From Conchocele bisecta (Eukaryota > Mollusca > Bivalvia > Lucinida > Thyasiridae), in NCBI GenBank assembly GCA_029237695.1, contig CM055273.1:55479968-55543967 (forward strand): a DNA stretch of 64,000 nucleotides. Reading direction: 5' to 3'. Shown here one piece after another: positions 1 through 11,420 of the stretch. Below the pieces are notes generated by a model. That model did no database searches. It was not told the DNA's origin and saw only the letters and a program-made list of their open reading frames with translations. A program made the translations under genes and the position numbers. The stretch's first letter is position 1; every line of letters begins with the position of its first letter.

Positions 1-364
1 ATTTCATAAAATATTTTTTTTTGGGGAGGGTGACTTTTTTGTTATTGATGAAAAAGTACTTACTTTTAAATATTTATTAGATTTAATGTGTTTAACATGT
101 TTAATGGCCAAAAGTTCATCGGCAGCAAAACGTGGAACAGACAGTAGTTTAATTATTGAAATTAATTGGTAGGGGTCAAAACTGAAAGTCACAACTTGGA
201 TGGTTTGCCGGTATGCCATTTGGATTTTGGTCACCTCCATTATTTTCGAAAAATAGTGATGCATGCATGCATGAAATTATGTGCATGTTGCTCAGTTCCA
301 TACTAATGGCCCATCGATAAGTGAACCTCATCAGCTGGACACACCGATGTTTTCTGGTTGTCTT
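1..364. other. AT-rich, nothing recognised
   Basis: No coding-like frame or known repeat. The first 60 bases carry poly-T runs. Confidence 0.4.
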
Positions 365-592
365 GTTTAACTGGAATGGATATTGATATGGCATTTTTCC
401 CGCCAATCCAATCGTCGCAAATTGATTTTCAGACTAGTCCATTTATGAAAAGGGGGTGTTTTTTGTTCTCAAAAATATGAAAATTACTTGCAAAAGTGAA
501 ATTCCTGATGAGACGGCTCGTCACGAGCCGGCTCATCTGGATATACACTGTTTGCCAATGTCACTATACAGGTCTGTGGTTTTGAAAGTATT
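365..592. mobile_element. PAL-K copy 1: GACGGCTCGT palindrome MITE
   Basis: About 230-250 bases. Core GAGACGGCTCGT-ACGAGCCGGCTC is a perfect or near-perfect palindrome; one side carries CATTTATGAAAAGGG and AGACTAGTCC, the other GGTCTGTGGTTTTGAAAG. Complete copies end in TTAACCCTTTCA and TGAAAGGGTTAA-like inverted repeats. Confidence 0.8.
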
Positions 593-1072
593 AAAGGTAC
601 ATATATACATGTACTGGGTTTCTGATACATGCATGTGCAGACATCGTATGGATAAGATTAGTAACATATATCATTTTGTATAGTTATAGGGTATCCGACT
701 AGTGTCTTTTGATAGCAAGTTTAGCAAGCTCAACTCGGAAACGGTAGGAATTCCTCGGCCAGCCGATGAATTCCTACGCGTTCCTAGCCTTGTCTGATAA
801 ACTTGAGGGCCAGAGATAACTAGCTTTTTATTCTTTATTTGCGTCTCAAAATAATTGAAACTCATGTCAAGACAAAAGAGATAGGTGCACTAAGTTAACA
901 TTAAGACGTACAGTGAAGCTTCTGGCAGCACCATTGGTACATGTACACTGTGATTGCCATAGAAACCTAATGTTTTTGCCGGAAAGATACACAGAAAACG
1001 TGACTACAGATATGTATTATCCTCATGGCTGATGTTTTATATCCCGACCTGTAAACAACATATTGATGGATG

Positions 1073-1468
1073 CAGAGCTCCAGATCAGCTGCGTATTTGC
1101 TTACATACCTCGGCAATTAAAATTGCCAAAAACTCATTTGAAATCATAAGTAGCGAGTATCAAAAAGCAATACAAAAATTGTGGTACCTTTATCATGCTG
1201 CGGAAAACAATAAACAGACCACACATATAGCATATTTTTCTTATTGTTCATGAAAACACATCTTGGTATTTCATTAGAATTGTCTCCTTGGAATTATAAT
1301 GAAATGCCAAGACATGTTTTCATTTCGAAGCAAACTATTCAATAATTGCGGTCTGCTGATGTGTAAACAGTAGTGTGATTTTATTTTACCCAATTAAAAT
1401 GTTGAAATATTGCTTCAGAAATGATGGATTGACAATAGTCAATTACTAATTCCGTATCGGGAGCCCTG
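1073..1468. mobile_element. PAL-B copy 1: GCTCCAGATAAG MITE
   Basis: About 395 bases with ends CA-GCTCCAGATAAG and CTTATCTGGAGCCCTG. A central stem GGTATTTCATTAGAATTGTC meets its inverse. Flanks TGGATG and TGCATG differ by one base, a worn 6-bp duplication. Confidence 0.8.
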
Positions 1469-1541
1469 TGCATGTTTTATAAATTAACGATGTCAGAGAG
1501 TCAACAAGAGTTCAAATGTTACGGATGATAGTTGGCTTACA

Positions 1542-1787
1542 GGGGGCCGTTTCACTAAACTTAATTCGTACGACTAAAGTGTTCGTAAGTGCAAACTTAT
1601 GATAGTCTGTAAATGTTGCATTAACAACGTTTCCCTGCAAACAATTAATGGATTTACATGTATTGAACATAGGCTGCATATGCAGCCTATGCTCAATAAA
1701 TGTAAATCCATCAATTGAATTTCCAGACGATCCTAAATTTGCTCTTACGAACATTTTAATCGTAAGAAGTTTAGTGAAACGGCCCCC
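1542..1787. mobile_element. PAL-A copy 1: GGCCGTTTCAC palindromic MITE
   Basis: About 245 bases, almost fully self-complementary. GGGGGCCGTTTCACTAAACT at one end and its inverse at the other, with TTGAGCATAGGCTGCATATG meeting its inverse in the centre. Internal marks: GTTCGTAAGTGCAAA and ATTTACATTTATTGAGC. No coding capacity; transcribed, it would form a long hairpin. Confidence 0.9.
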
Positions 1788-2554
1788 AGGTTCAGAAGGA
1801 AATATAATGTATGTTATTAGATGTTGTTTATGACCACCAGCCTCGCTGTTTGACCAATCAAACGTCTCGATTTCGAACAGGAGACTGGAGTACGTAAGTG
1901 TTATTATCAATGATCAGTGTACCGTACAACATGTTTTCCCTGCATGCACTGGGAATGTGGGTGTGGGAATATGGGAATGTGGAGGTGGTGGGCATAGCCG
2001 CGGCGGGGTTGGATGCAAATACGTCCCTAGAGGCGCATATTGAATAGCTAACTGATTTCACGGGACGGAAATTGGATACGAGTGTAAATCGACATCGGCT
2101 ACAAAAAAGCAAGAGTTATGACGCAAACCGGCAGTAATTTATCACGATTTCGCTGCATTTCCCAGGCAGGTTCAGCGTTTTGTATTACAAAAACCTATCT
2201 GTTCATGAGAAATTGAGAATATACGCATTATTACATGACTGCCGTTGCTTGACACTGCCCACAGCCGTGTTATAACGTACAGCGCGTGTTGTTTGACCAT
2301 GGCTGTAGACAATGCCCATTCCGGAGCCAAGCCAACACATACGTAATGCATGTGTCTCATGTCCATAATAGGACGCGTCACAGCAGTTCACAACGATCGC
2401 ACTGATATTTTAAATTGATGTGGCTGCATCACGGGACGTGTACTGTGGCCCCGGAATATGGGCGAGTAAATCAACCGTTTGAATGAAACACATTATCAAA
2501 GTACCGGAAGTACTGCATAAATGCTCATATTGCATGATATGTCCGACGGAAATG

Positions 2555-2712
2555 TAACAATAACGTTCGACCATGTCCAGCCGTGGGTAAACGTTAGCCG
2601 TGGCATTCGGAAACTGTTTGAATCCGCTGCCTACGGCCTTGGGGTTCTGACAGTTCCGTCGTGCCACGGCCAAGTTTACCCACAACTGGACATTGTCGAA
2701 CCTTATGATGTC
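2555..2712. repeat. imperfect inverted repeat
   Basis: ACGTTCGACCATGTCCAGCC, GTGGGTAAACGTTAGCCGTG and their inverse TGCCACGGCCAAGTTTACCC, ACAACTGGACATTGTCGAAC around a GCCTACGGCC centre. It gives overlapping open frames on both strands that are not genes. Confidence 0.65.
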
Positions 2713-2752
2713 GCAACATTCTGCGAGTCTATATGCAGATAGAGTCAAACGC

Positions 2753-2955
2753 ACATGTGGCTGTGACTGGAGAAATCGGGTTTATGAAAGTTGTGTGCAT
2801 TCAAGCTCTCGGCATTCTACCGTACTCACGGAGCCTGAAACAGATCTCAATTGTTTGCTAGAAGAAGTACTGATGTTTTACTGGCTGCATTGCGAGCAGT
2901 GCATACCCTGATCAGATTGCGCGTATGCTCAACCTAATCTTGAACTGCATTGATC
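2753..2955. repeat. PAL-J copy: GTGACTGGAGAAAT element, decayed
   Basis: Left end GTGGCTGTGACTGGAGAAAT. The family core is CCTGATCAG...CGCAT...CTGATCAGG and the other end is TTTCTCCAGTCACAGCCAC. Here only the left part is clear. Confidence 0.55.
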
Positions 2956-3014
2956 ACAAAGCCAATATACACGCCCCATTTCTCCACACGTAAAGAGGAC
3001 ATGACAAGCAACGT

Positions 3015-3155
3015 ACTGTTGATCAAATGGGGAACTGTGTAGGCTATGATCAGAATTGATCAAATGGCCAACTGTGCTGGCCATGATCGGACTTGATCAA
3101 ATAGCGAACTGTGCAGGCCATTATCAGACTTGATCAAATGACGAACGGCCATGAT
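3015..3155. repeat. 52-base tandem repeat
   Basis: Three to four copies of a unit with GAACTGTGCAGGCCATGATC and AGACTTGATCAAATGGC, part of a PAL-J-like region. Confidence 0.6.
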
Positions 3156-3159
3156 CTGA

Positions 3160-4050
3160 ATGCATGGATACACACTCTTGTTTCCGCCTGTGACTAACAT
3201 TTCGGGCGAGAACAAGTAACAGCTTCCTCTCGGACACATTCCACATTGTACTATTAAGCGGCATAGAAAATCAAAGGTCTCAATGTCCTGAAATTCTTCG
3301 CAGTATGTGTGTGTGGATGACACATAGACTAATAATTAATCTAGAGTGGAAAAACTTTCGCGAAAGATACGCGCGGGAATTTCACAGCAGCAACAACAAC
3401 AACAACAACAATGAGTTGAACATAGATTTTGGGAACCGCAAAATTGCATCGAACCATGGAGTTACGAATCGCGAATAATCGAGTATGGCGGTTAATCGTC
3501 GCACCCTTAGACTACGGAAACATTTGCAATAACATACTATTAGAACAAAAAAGCAAACTAAACATTTATCACACTGAAAAGGAGATCAAGCTAAGTTGTT
3601 AGAACTATTATTATGACGTAAGACCCGTGTTTTTAAAAAGTTAAACCTGCAAAATATGTGCTGCGACCGACATTAGCTCATTTGCATAAAAGCTGTAAGA
3701 TCTCAGATGTGGATGTTGTTTGTATAATTCTTCGCTAGCGCCCCGAATAAAACACATTTTCATACAAGACGCGATTTTCAATGCATCAACTCTGTCATAA
3801 AACACAGCAGTACCATCTTGATTTCCGATCACGTCGCAAGGTTTTCTCCCTTACCGGAAAGTAATCAAGCGCCTGGCAGGTGCAACGGCAAACAATAGAG
3901 CTTCTCCGTAACTGAGATTATAATTACGATTCACAGCCAAACTATTTGTGACCTTTACAACGAGTTTAGTGCTCAAGCAGACATACAAAGATCTGCATGA
4001 TAAGGGCCTTAGTTGCGAAGAGTAACTCTTGCAATCTATGAACCGGCTCG
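3160..4050. other. intergenic; contains GCGCGGGAA plus CAA repeat at 3371-3411
   Basis: The only notable stretch is GCGCGGGAATTTCACAGCAG followed by seven CAA/ACA triplets and ATGAGTTGA, matching the helicase leader layout. A 48-codon frame from 3456 (MELRIANNRVWR) is unrecognised. Confidence 0.35.
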
Positions 4051-4440
4051 TAATGCATCAGTCAATGTAAATCCCCGCCCCCCCCCCCCTCCGGGGGAGG
4101 GGCGGGGCTTTACCGGGGCATACCCCGGGGCTTTTACCTTTCATGATGCCCCGCACTGCGGGGACTTTACCGGGGCTTTAACTGTTGCTAAGAAATTGAG
4201 CCGGGACATACCCCGGGGCTTTACCGGGGCTTTACCGGGGTTTTATCAGACTGTTATCAAGATATGTACATGTATGTTTACCTGAATACTGTTGTGTGGG
4301 AGGGGTGACATGGGTTTAAACTGTTTAATATGATCTACTTTCACTGTGGACTGTTTAATACTGGCAAATTTTGTTTAATATAAACAAAATTGTTTTCAAA
4401 TAATTCCTCTGTTTATATTGCACTGCCGTTATCCGTTATC

Positions 4441-4980
4441 CCAGCCTCCCCCCCCCCAACACGTGGAAAATTCTGAGACATTCCCCCCCCCCCACACACA
4501 CTGAAGGAAAACCCGAGACCCCCCCCCTGGAAAGTGATTCATTACCCCGACCAACCCTGGAAAATCACGAGCCCCCCCCCCCAGACCCCCCCCCCCCACC
4601 TGGAAAGTGATTCTTTACCCAACAAACCCTGGAACCCAAAATCCCGAGACCCCCCACCCCCCCCCCCCTGGTAAAATCCCGAGACCCCCCCCCACCTGGA
4701 AAGTGATTCTTTACCAACAAACCCTGGAATATCCCGAGACCCCCCCCCCCTGGAAAATCCCGAGACCCCCCCCCCACCCACCTGGGAAAGTGATTCTTTA
4801 CCCAACAAACCCTGGAAAATCCCGAGACCCCCCCATGGACAATCCCGAGACCCCCCCCCCACCTGGAAAGTGATTCTTTACCAACAAACCCTGGAAAATC
4901 CCGAGACCACCACCCCCCCCCCCCCTGGAAAATCCCGAGATCCCCCCCCCCCACTGGAAAAATCCTATTTTCTCACACAC
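4441..4980. repeat. C-rich minisatellite
   Basis: About 14 irregular copies built from CCTGGAAAATCCCGAGACC and ACCTGGAAAGTGATTCTTTA, separated by runs of 6 to 14 C. Length varies between units because of the C runs. Open frames here are composition artefacts. Confidence 0.85.
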
Positions 4981-5305
4981 AAACCCTCCCCATGTAAGTA
5001 AAAGTATAAAGTGCTGCATTTTATACTATTAATAGGGGGGGGGGTGTACTTTTTATGAACCCTGTCTCGAAGAGCCGGTGTCATATAGTGTTTGCACCGT
5101 CCGTGTGTCCGTGCGTTAATACGGTTAAGAAGTTTGTATCATGCAAGGGTCCACTTTTGCGCTATTTAATACTATTCACACATATCCGACCTTTTCCTAC
5201 TACCGAGTCCGTGGGTGGTGCCAAAGGTTAGCGGCTATTTATTTGGTTACTACTATTAACAGGAACGTACCTATTTCAAAGCAACAAACACATATTTACC
5301 CTGTA

Positions 5306-5548
5306 CTTAGTCGACCCTACTTGTCCTAACTGTCATTTGGAGGCGGAGCTAGGATGCGTCCACACATGCTACTAAGATGCCCAGCACTACACGAAGTTCG
5401 GAAACAGACCTACCCGGCGTTTCGTCAAGAAATCCAAAAAGTGCTAGGAGACTCGAACTTTTACAAACTAAACATATCGGTCATTACCCAGCTGATCATC
5501 GACTGTAACGGTTTCAAAACAACTATATCACTAAGTCAACCACCCTAG
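5306..5548 (+). pseudogene. retrotransposon C-terminal zinc-knuckle fragment
   Basis: DPTCPNCHLEAELG, a frame change at about 5353, then RPHMLLRCPALHEVRKQTYP, FRQEIQKVLG. The C-x2-C...H-x4-C spacing followed by P...R is the zinc-binding end found in many non-LTR retrotransposons. About 75 codons survive inside the GC-rich element G-1. Confidence 0.5.
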
Positions 5549-5849
5549 AAATAGAACGAGTAGCAGGCCAAATGTGCTACCAATTACATCTACAACGAAT
5601 AAAGCTGCTTGGGTTGTAATAATGGCTTTCCATACTAATAAAAGTTCCCAGATATCTACTATTTATAAGTGACATTTTGCTCTCACAAACATCATTTTCG
5701 TGCAAGAATATTTCACATTTAAAATCACCAGATGGCCCCGCAGTGCGGGGCATTTTACCGGGGCTTTTACCGACCATGTTGCCCGCAGTGCGGGGCCTTC
5801 ACCGGGGCTTTAACAGCAACGAAAATATAAGCCCCGCTATTCCCCCGGG

Positions 5850-5869
5850 GAGGGGGGGGGGGGGGGGGT

Positions 5870-5908
<39 letters not shown>

Positions 5909-5910
5909 CG
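5850..5910. repeat. poly-G tract
   Basis: About 60 nearly uninterrupted G, with single T or C breaks, next to the right end of G-1. Length is likely unreliable in any assembly. Confidence 0.9.
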
Positions 5911-6500
5911 GGGACTTACATTGACTGATGCATAATGAGCCGTCTCATCAGGATTTATTTTTTGCAGTACTTGTTTATATTTTTTAGACCAAAAACAACC
6001 CCTTTTCATAAATGGACTAGTCTGAAAAACATGTTGTGACTATTGGATTGGGTTTCAACAACATAAACAACATAGTAAACTTGTACTTGCCAGGTACTAT
6101 ACGTTCTTTCTGGTTTGCACCTGCACTAGTTTAGATAGCTCGTCCTACGCTATCACACTAATTAATACGGTTACCTGGTTATCTAAAGGTCACACAGAGC
6201 ATGCACTGTACGCCGATGCACGCAGACAGGTGCTGCCTCTGCCGTGGAGCAGAATGGTCGTGACACTGCTGGGCTAAATATAGATGTGATAATAGACTAA
6301 TAATCCGCTTATATCATCCACGGAACCATTTAGTTAAAAGACTCTGCTGGAAACAGAACTTTCTGTCGTTTTTTTCGCGTAGCCGCCTTGCGAAAAACGC
6401 CATAAATTCGTGTCGCCCTGATTAAATCGCCAACAGATTCGCGTCGTTCTGAATATAGCTCCACAAAATTACAGAAAATTCGAGTTGACCTACATAAATG

Positions 6501-6763
6501 TACGGAAGCCCATTAGGGCCACTTCACTTTTTTTTTATCTTTTCTTGAATTTTCGAGATCTCTTCTTGAATTTTCAAGATAATTTCTTAAATTTTCGAGA
6601 TGTTTTCTTCAATTTTCAAGATGTTTTCTTGAATTTTCAAGTTCTTTTCTTGAATTTTAAAGATCTTTTCTTGAAAATTCAAGAAAAGAACTTGAAAATT
6701 CAAGAAAACATCTTGAATAATGGAAATTAAAAAAAAGTGAAGTGGCCCTAATGGGCTTCCGTA
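6501..6763. mobile_element. FB-1a: foldback element with CTTGAATTTTC array
   Basis: TACGGAAGCCCATTAGGGCC at the left and its inverse at the right, flanked by TAAATG (6495-6500 and 6764-6769), a 6-bp target duplication. The interior is a roughly 21-base unit TTTTCTTGAATTTTCAAGA repeated about seven times and then reversed, so the whole element is a palindrome. No coding capacity. Confidence 0.85.
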
Positions 6764-6955
6764 TAAATGGCAGACAATTCCATTGAACTCGCGTCGCCCT
6801 GCATAAATCGCCAGAAAACGCCATAAAAGTATCGTTGACCTGAACAAATGGCAGGAAAAAGATCGATTGTATCCTGTCAGAAGACGCAAGAACATTCGAG
6901 TCGTCGTCCTACATGAAAACGCCAGGCAACGTTAGCATATTCGAATACGCCCTGC

Positions 6956-7560
6956 TTAAAGGTACATGTCCACTCAGTAGGCACAACATATTCTTTATAG
7001 GAATTATTATAGGAATGAATGGCCTTTTTGTGTAATTTATCGGGGTATAAACTTGGAAAAGTCGCGGGAATACTGGACGAAGGCCGGAACTTTTCCAAGT
7101 TTATATCCCCGATAAATTCCACAAAAAGGCCATTCATTCCTTATAATTCCAGCATTTGAAATAAATTCATCAAGAAAATGTGTTTATTTTCCGTTTTCTT
7201 AAGAAATATTTTAACTGCGCCTGACGGTTACGGAAAGTAGTTCGGCATGGAGTTTACTGGGATATAAATTATGGACAGAGACTTGCTACGGACCAATCAA
7301 ATGTTAGGCAATTGTGTAAATATTTTTGTGCTGGAATTATATAAGTGTATAATTGTGTCACTATTCCACCAGTTCTAACAATAATTACGAGTGCCCGCTA
7401 TACAGATATAATCATTTAGTAATATTTATTTTACTGATAGTGACTCGCGGTGGTATCGGGCTATTTTCATATGCACATGAGGCATGATATTGTTTACTTA
7501 TTTATACTAATGGAATGCGTCAGCTGAAAAAAATATTATTTTCGACAGATGATATACAAT
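6956..7560. repeat. PAL-H element split by PAL-C (repeated at 9193-9800)
   Basis: Left piece TTAAAGGTACATGTCCACTC at 6956, then PAL-C, then the PAL-H body ATTCCACCAGTTCTAA and GATAGTGACTCGCGGTGG from 7336. The right terminal GGCATGTACCTTTAA is missing. Confidence 0.65.
7010..7335. mobile_element. PAL-C copy in duplication unit 1 (repeated at 9247-9575)
   Basis: Full hairpin GAATGAATGGCCTTTTTGTG with its inverse, then the AT-rich arm. Inserted into a PAL-H element whose halves lie on either side. Confidence 0.75.
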
Positions 7561-7793
7561 CTGATACCAAGTGTCAGAGTTATTGAAAGTTAGGTTCAGG
7601 GCTTGTCGTAGGTCATGAAAGTTTATGACTCGTACTCATGCTAGAAATTGGGAAGTTTTATTGAATAATTCAACCTATCTTGGCCAATCACACCTTATTC
7701 CTTATCTTGGCCAATCAAACATTATTCATTATCTTGGCCAATCAAACCTTATTTGTATAAACAGTGTAGTTACTGATGCTGATGATACGATAA

Positions 7794-7915
7794 TCAAGGG
7801 CTCCCGATAAGGAATTAGTAATTGAGTATTGTCACTCCATCACTGTTTACACATCAACAGACCACGATTATTGAATAGTTTGCTTCGAAATGAAAACATG
7901 TCTTGGCATTTCATT
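7794..7915. repeat. PAL-B fragment in duplication unit 1 (repeated at 10035-10155)
   Basis: Right part only: GGGCTCCCGATAAGGAATTA through CTTGGCATTTCATTAGACA, where it stops at the palindrome centre. Confidence 0.7.
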
Positions 7916-8150
7916 AGACAGTTATTGATGATATGAATCGTCTCGTTCATAATTATAAGCCGGCTCATCTCTAGTTTCTAAGAGTTTGTAATTAGTAGCC
8001 AAATATCCACGAACAGTGAAAAGACACTAATTGTAATGAGTTGCTTATGACCTGCCAAAACATGATACTTTTTGAAAAGAAATCTCAATTTTCAACATCC
8101 TTGCAGAGTTCATCGAACATAATAATTGGTCGATGATAGAAAATTATTAG

Positions 8151-10390
8151 ACTTACATTGACTGATGCATAATGAGCCGTCTCATCAGGATTTATTTTTT
8201 GCAGTACTTGTTTATATTTTTTAGACCAAAAACAACCCCTTTTCATAAATGGACTAGTCTGAAAAACATGTTGTGACTATTGGATTGGGTTTCAACAACA
8301 TAAACAACATAGTAAACTTGTACTTGCCAGGTACTATACGTTCTTTCTGGTTTGCACCTGCACTAGTTTAGATAGCTCGTCCTACGCTATCACACTAATT
8401 AATACGGTTACCTGGTTATCTAAAGGTCACACAGAGCATGCACTGTACGCCGATGCACGCAGACAGGTGCTGCCTCTGCCGTGGAGCAGAATGGTCGTGA
8501 CACTGCTGGGCTAAATATAGATGTGATAATAGACTAATAATCCGCTTATATCATCCACGGAACCATTTAGTTAAAAGACTCTGCTGGAAACAGAACTTTC
8601 TGTCGTTTTTTTCGCGTAGCCGCCTTGCGAAAAACGCCATAAATTCGTGTCGCCCTGATTAAATCGCCAACAGATTCGCGTCGTTCTGAATATAGCTCCA
8701 CAAAATTACAGAAAATTCGAGTTGACCTACATAAATGTACGGAAGCCCATTAGGGCCACTTCACTTTTTTTTTATCTTTTCTTGAATTTTCGAGATCTCT
8801 TCTTGAATTTTCAAGATAATTTCTTAAATTTTCGAGATGTTTTCTTCAATTTTAATTTTAAGATGTTTTCTTGAATTTTCAAGTTCTTTTCTTGAATTTT
8901 AAAGATCTTTTCTTGAAAATTCAAGAAAAGAACTTGAAAATTCAAGAAAACATCTTGAATAATGGAAATTAAAAAAAAGTGAAGTGGCCCTAATGGGCTT
9001 CCGTATAAATGGCAGACAATTCCATTGAACTCGCGTCGCCCTGCATAAATCGCCAGAAAACGCCATAAAAGTATCGTTGACCTGAACAAATGGCCAGGAA
9101 AAAGATCGATTGTATCCTGTCAGAAGACGCAAGAACATTCGAGTCGTCGTCCTACATGAAAACGCCAGGCAACGTTAGCATATTCGAATACGCCCTGCTT
9201 AAAGGTACATGTCCACTCAGTAGGCACAACATATTCTTTATAGGAATTATTATAGGAATGAATGGCCTTTTTGTGGAATTTATCGGGGTATAAACTTGGA
9301 AAAGTCGCGGGAATACTGGACGAAGGCCGGAACTTTTCCAAGTTTATATCCCCGATAAATTCCACAAAAAGGCCATTCATTCCTTATAATTCCAGCATTT
9401 GAAATAAATTCATCAACAAAATGTGTTTATTTTCCGTTTTCTTAAGAAATATTTTAACTGCGCTGACGGTTACGGAAAGTAGTTCGGCATGGAGTTTACT
9501 GGGATATAAATTATGGACAGAGACTTGCTACGGACCAATCAAATGTTAGGCAATTGTGTAAATATTTTTGTGCTGGAATTATATAAGTGTATAATTGTGT
9601 CACTATTCCACCAGTTCTAACAATAATTACGAGTGCCCGCTATACAGTATATCATTTAGTAATATTTATTTTACTGATAGTGACTCGCGGTGGTATCGGG
9701 CTATTTTCATATGCACATGAGGCATGATATTGTTTACTTATTTATACTAATGGGAATGCGTCAGCTGAATAAAATATTATTTTCGACAGATGATATACAA
9801 TCTGATACCAAGTGTCAGAGTTATTGAAAGTTAGGTTCAGGGCTTGTCGTAGGTCATGAAAGTTTATGACTCGTACTCATGCTAGAAATTGGGAAGTTTT
9901 ATTGAATAATTCAACCTATCTTGGCCAATCACACCTTATTCCTTATCTTGGCCAATCAAACATTATTCCTTATCTTGGCCAATCAAACCTTATTTGTATA
10001 AACAGTGTAGTTACTGATGCTGATGATACGATAATCAGGGCTCCCGATAAGGAATTAGTAATTGAGTATTGTCACTCCATCACTGTTTACACATCAACAG
10101 ACCACGATTATTGAATAGTTTGCTTCGAAATGAAAACATGTCTTGGCATTTCATTAGACAGTTATTGATGATATGAATCGTCTCGTTCATAATTATAAGC
10201 CGGCTCATCTCTAGTTTCTAAGAGTTTGTAATTAGTAGCCAAATATCCACGAACAGTGAAAAGACACTAATTGTAATGAGTTGCTTATGACCTGCCAAAA
10301 CATGATACTTTTTGAAAAGAAATCTCAATTTTCAACATCCTTGCAGAGTTCATCGAACATAATAATTGGTCGATGATAGAAAATTATTAG
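8151..10390. repeat. tandem duplication, unit 2 (2240 bp)
   Basis: Nearly identical to unit 1. Differences seen: TTAATTTTAA extra near 8851, CGCTGACGG for CGCCTGACGG near 9462, TATGTGGAA against TGTAA changes in PAL-C, and GGGAATGCG for GGAATGCG near 9751. The few differences argue for a real, recent duplication rather than a copied read, but two haplotypes placed in series remain possible. Confidence 0.9.
8738..9005. mobile_element. FB-1b: copy in duplication unit 2
   Basis: Duplicate of FB-1a with the same TAAATG flanks (8732-8737 and 9006-9011), so it was copied with the segment and did not insert independently. A short TTTTAATTTTAA insertion distinguishes it. Confidence 0.85.
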
Positions 10391-10816
10391 TTGATGATCG
10401 ATCACGTGACATTAATAAACGATTCCGTGATTAATCGACTAATCGGAACATCACTACTGTAACTATGCTATTAACAGTTTGGGTTCGACATGGCATGATT
10501 CGGTGAGTCACGTACCTTATCATCTCAGTGCATGCTGTCGCACTTGCCCTCCCACACCGCGACCACATAATGTCATTCACATTCACCTTTTGTACCGCGT
10601 GTGAAAGTTGGATGTTATTTGTCCGCCATGACAAAATGTGGCTTATTTATGCTGGCTTATTGGAGACATTTCGTTTCTTCGTTCCTTCGTCTCATGGAAA
10701 CGGAACGCAAGAAGAAGAATGTCGTGCTTACGGTATTTGGAAACAAATTTAAGCTTCTTACGTTTCGTCTCAAACAAACCAGGCAGAGGGGGTGCGACGG
10801 TTGCGTACACACCCCC

Positions 10817-11063
10817 TTAACCCGTTCAACACCACAGGCCTGTATAGTGGTATTGGCAAACAAGTGTAGATCCAGATGAGCCGGCTCGTGCCGAGCCTTC
10901 TCATCAGGATCTGCACTTTTTGCAAGTAATTTTCATAATTTTGAGAACAAAAACACATCATGTTCACAAATGGACTGGTCTGAAAATCATTTTGTGATGA
11001 TTGGAATGCGTTGCAAAATTAACATATCAAAATCCTTTCAAGTTATTTAGGGGTGAAATGGTG
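10817..11063. mobile_element. PAL-K copy 2
   Basis: Complete, from TTAACCCGTTCAACACCAC to TTATTTAGGGGTGAAATGG. Confidence 0.82.
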
Positions 11064-11420
11064 CCAAGGTCTGTCCGTGAATGTGCAAAAAAACAATGTT
11101 TAGCCCTTCGCGCCGTCGATAACGCACCCCCCCCCCCCTAAATTAATTCCTGCGTACGGGCCTGCAAACTACCAGTTATCGATGCTTGACCAGAGTAACC
11201 CCTGATTATGAAGAAGAAGAAGAATGTTTTATTTGACTTAAACTGAATATAGTTCCTCGTCATGAAACAAAATACAATCAATATAATACATGATAGGTAT
11301 GAGTGAACATGAGCTGAGATGGATTGCAAGGTAAATACTGTTCTAGAGGGTGAATTTTTCTATTCTGATAACTGTCAATGTTGAATAGGTATATTATGTA
11401 TATGTGACACCGTGTCCGTA

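Larger units (their letters stand above)
4054..5932. mobile_element. G-1: GC-rich DNA transposon with TAA target duplication
   Basis: Ends TGCATCAGTCAATGTAA and its inverse TTACATTGACTGATGCA match over about 28 bases. Inverted homology with GGGGCTTTACCGGGG and CCCGCACTGCGGGG blocks extends about 200 bases inward. Flanking TAA at 4051-4053 and 5933-5935. TAA/TWA duplications are typical of the PIF/Harbinger group. It interrupts a PAL-K palindrome at its centre. Interior: C-rich minisatellite, a MITE-like GTCCGTGTGTCCGTG stretch at 5060-5120, and the zinc-knuckle fragment. No transposase. Confidence 0.7.
5914..8150. repeat. tandem duplication, unit 1 (2237 bp)
   Basis: Runs from ACTTACATTGACTGATGCAT to AAAATTATTAG and is repeated at once by unit 2. 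The duplication boundary lies within the right end of G-1. Contents: half a PAL-K, an FB-1 element with its TAAATG duplication, PAL-H split by PAL-C, three CTTGGCCAATCA repeats, and a PAL-B fragment. No gene. Confidence 0.9.

Noticed and set aside
4542..5019. Gly/Pro-rich open frames on both strands
   Set aside because: Translations of the C-run minisatellite; they exist in several frames at once and carry no domain.
5767..6009. Poly-proline/poly-glycine frame
   Set aside because: Product of the poly-G tract.
9866..10114. Frame with repeated LGQSNLIPY as a repeat protein
   Set aside because: It spans three CTTGGCCAATCA tandem copies and then runs into a PAL-B fragment.
10528..10879. Overlapping frames including METERKKKNVVLTVFGNKFK as a host exon
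   Set aside because: Some coding-like feel and a fair ATG context, but three frames are open together, no splice pair is convincing and no family is recognised.
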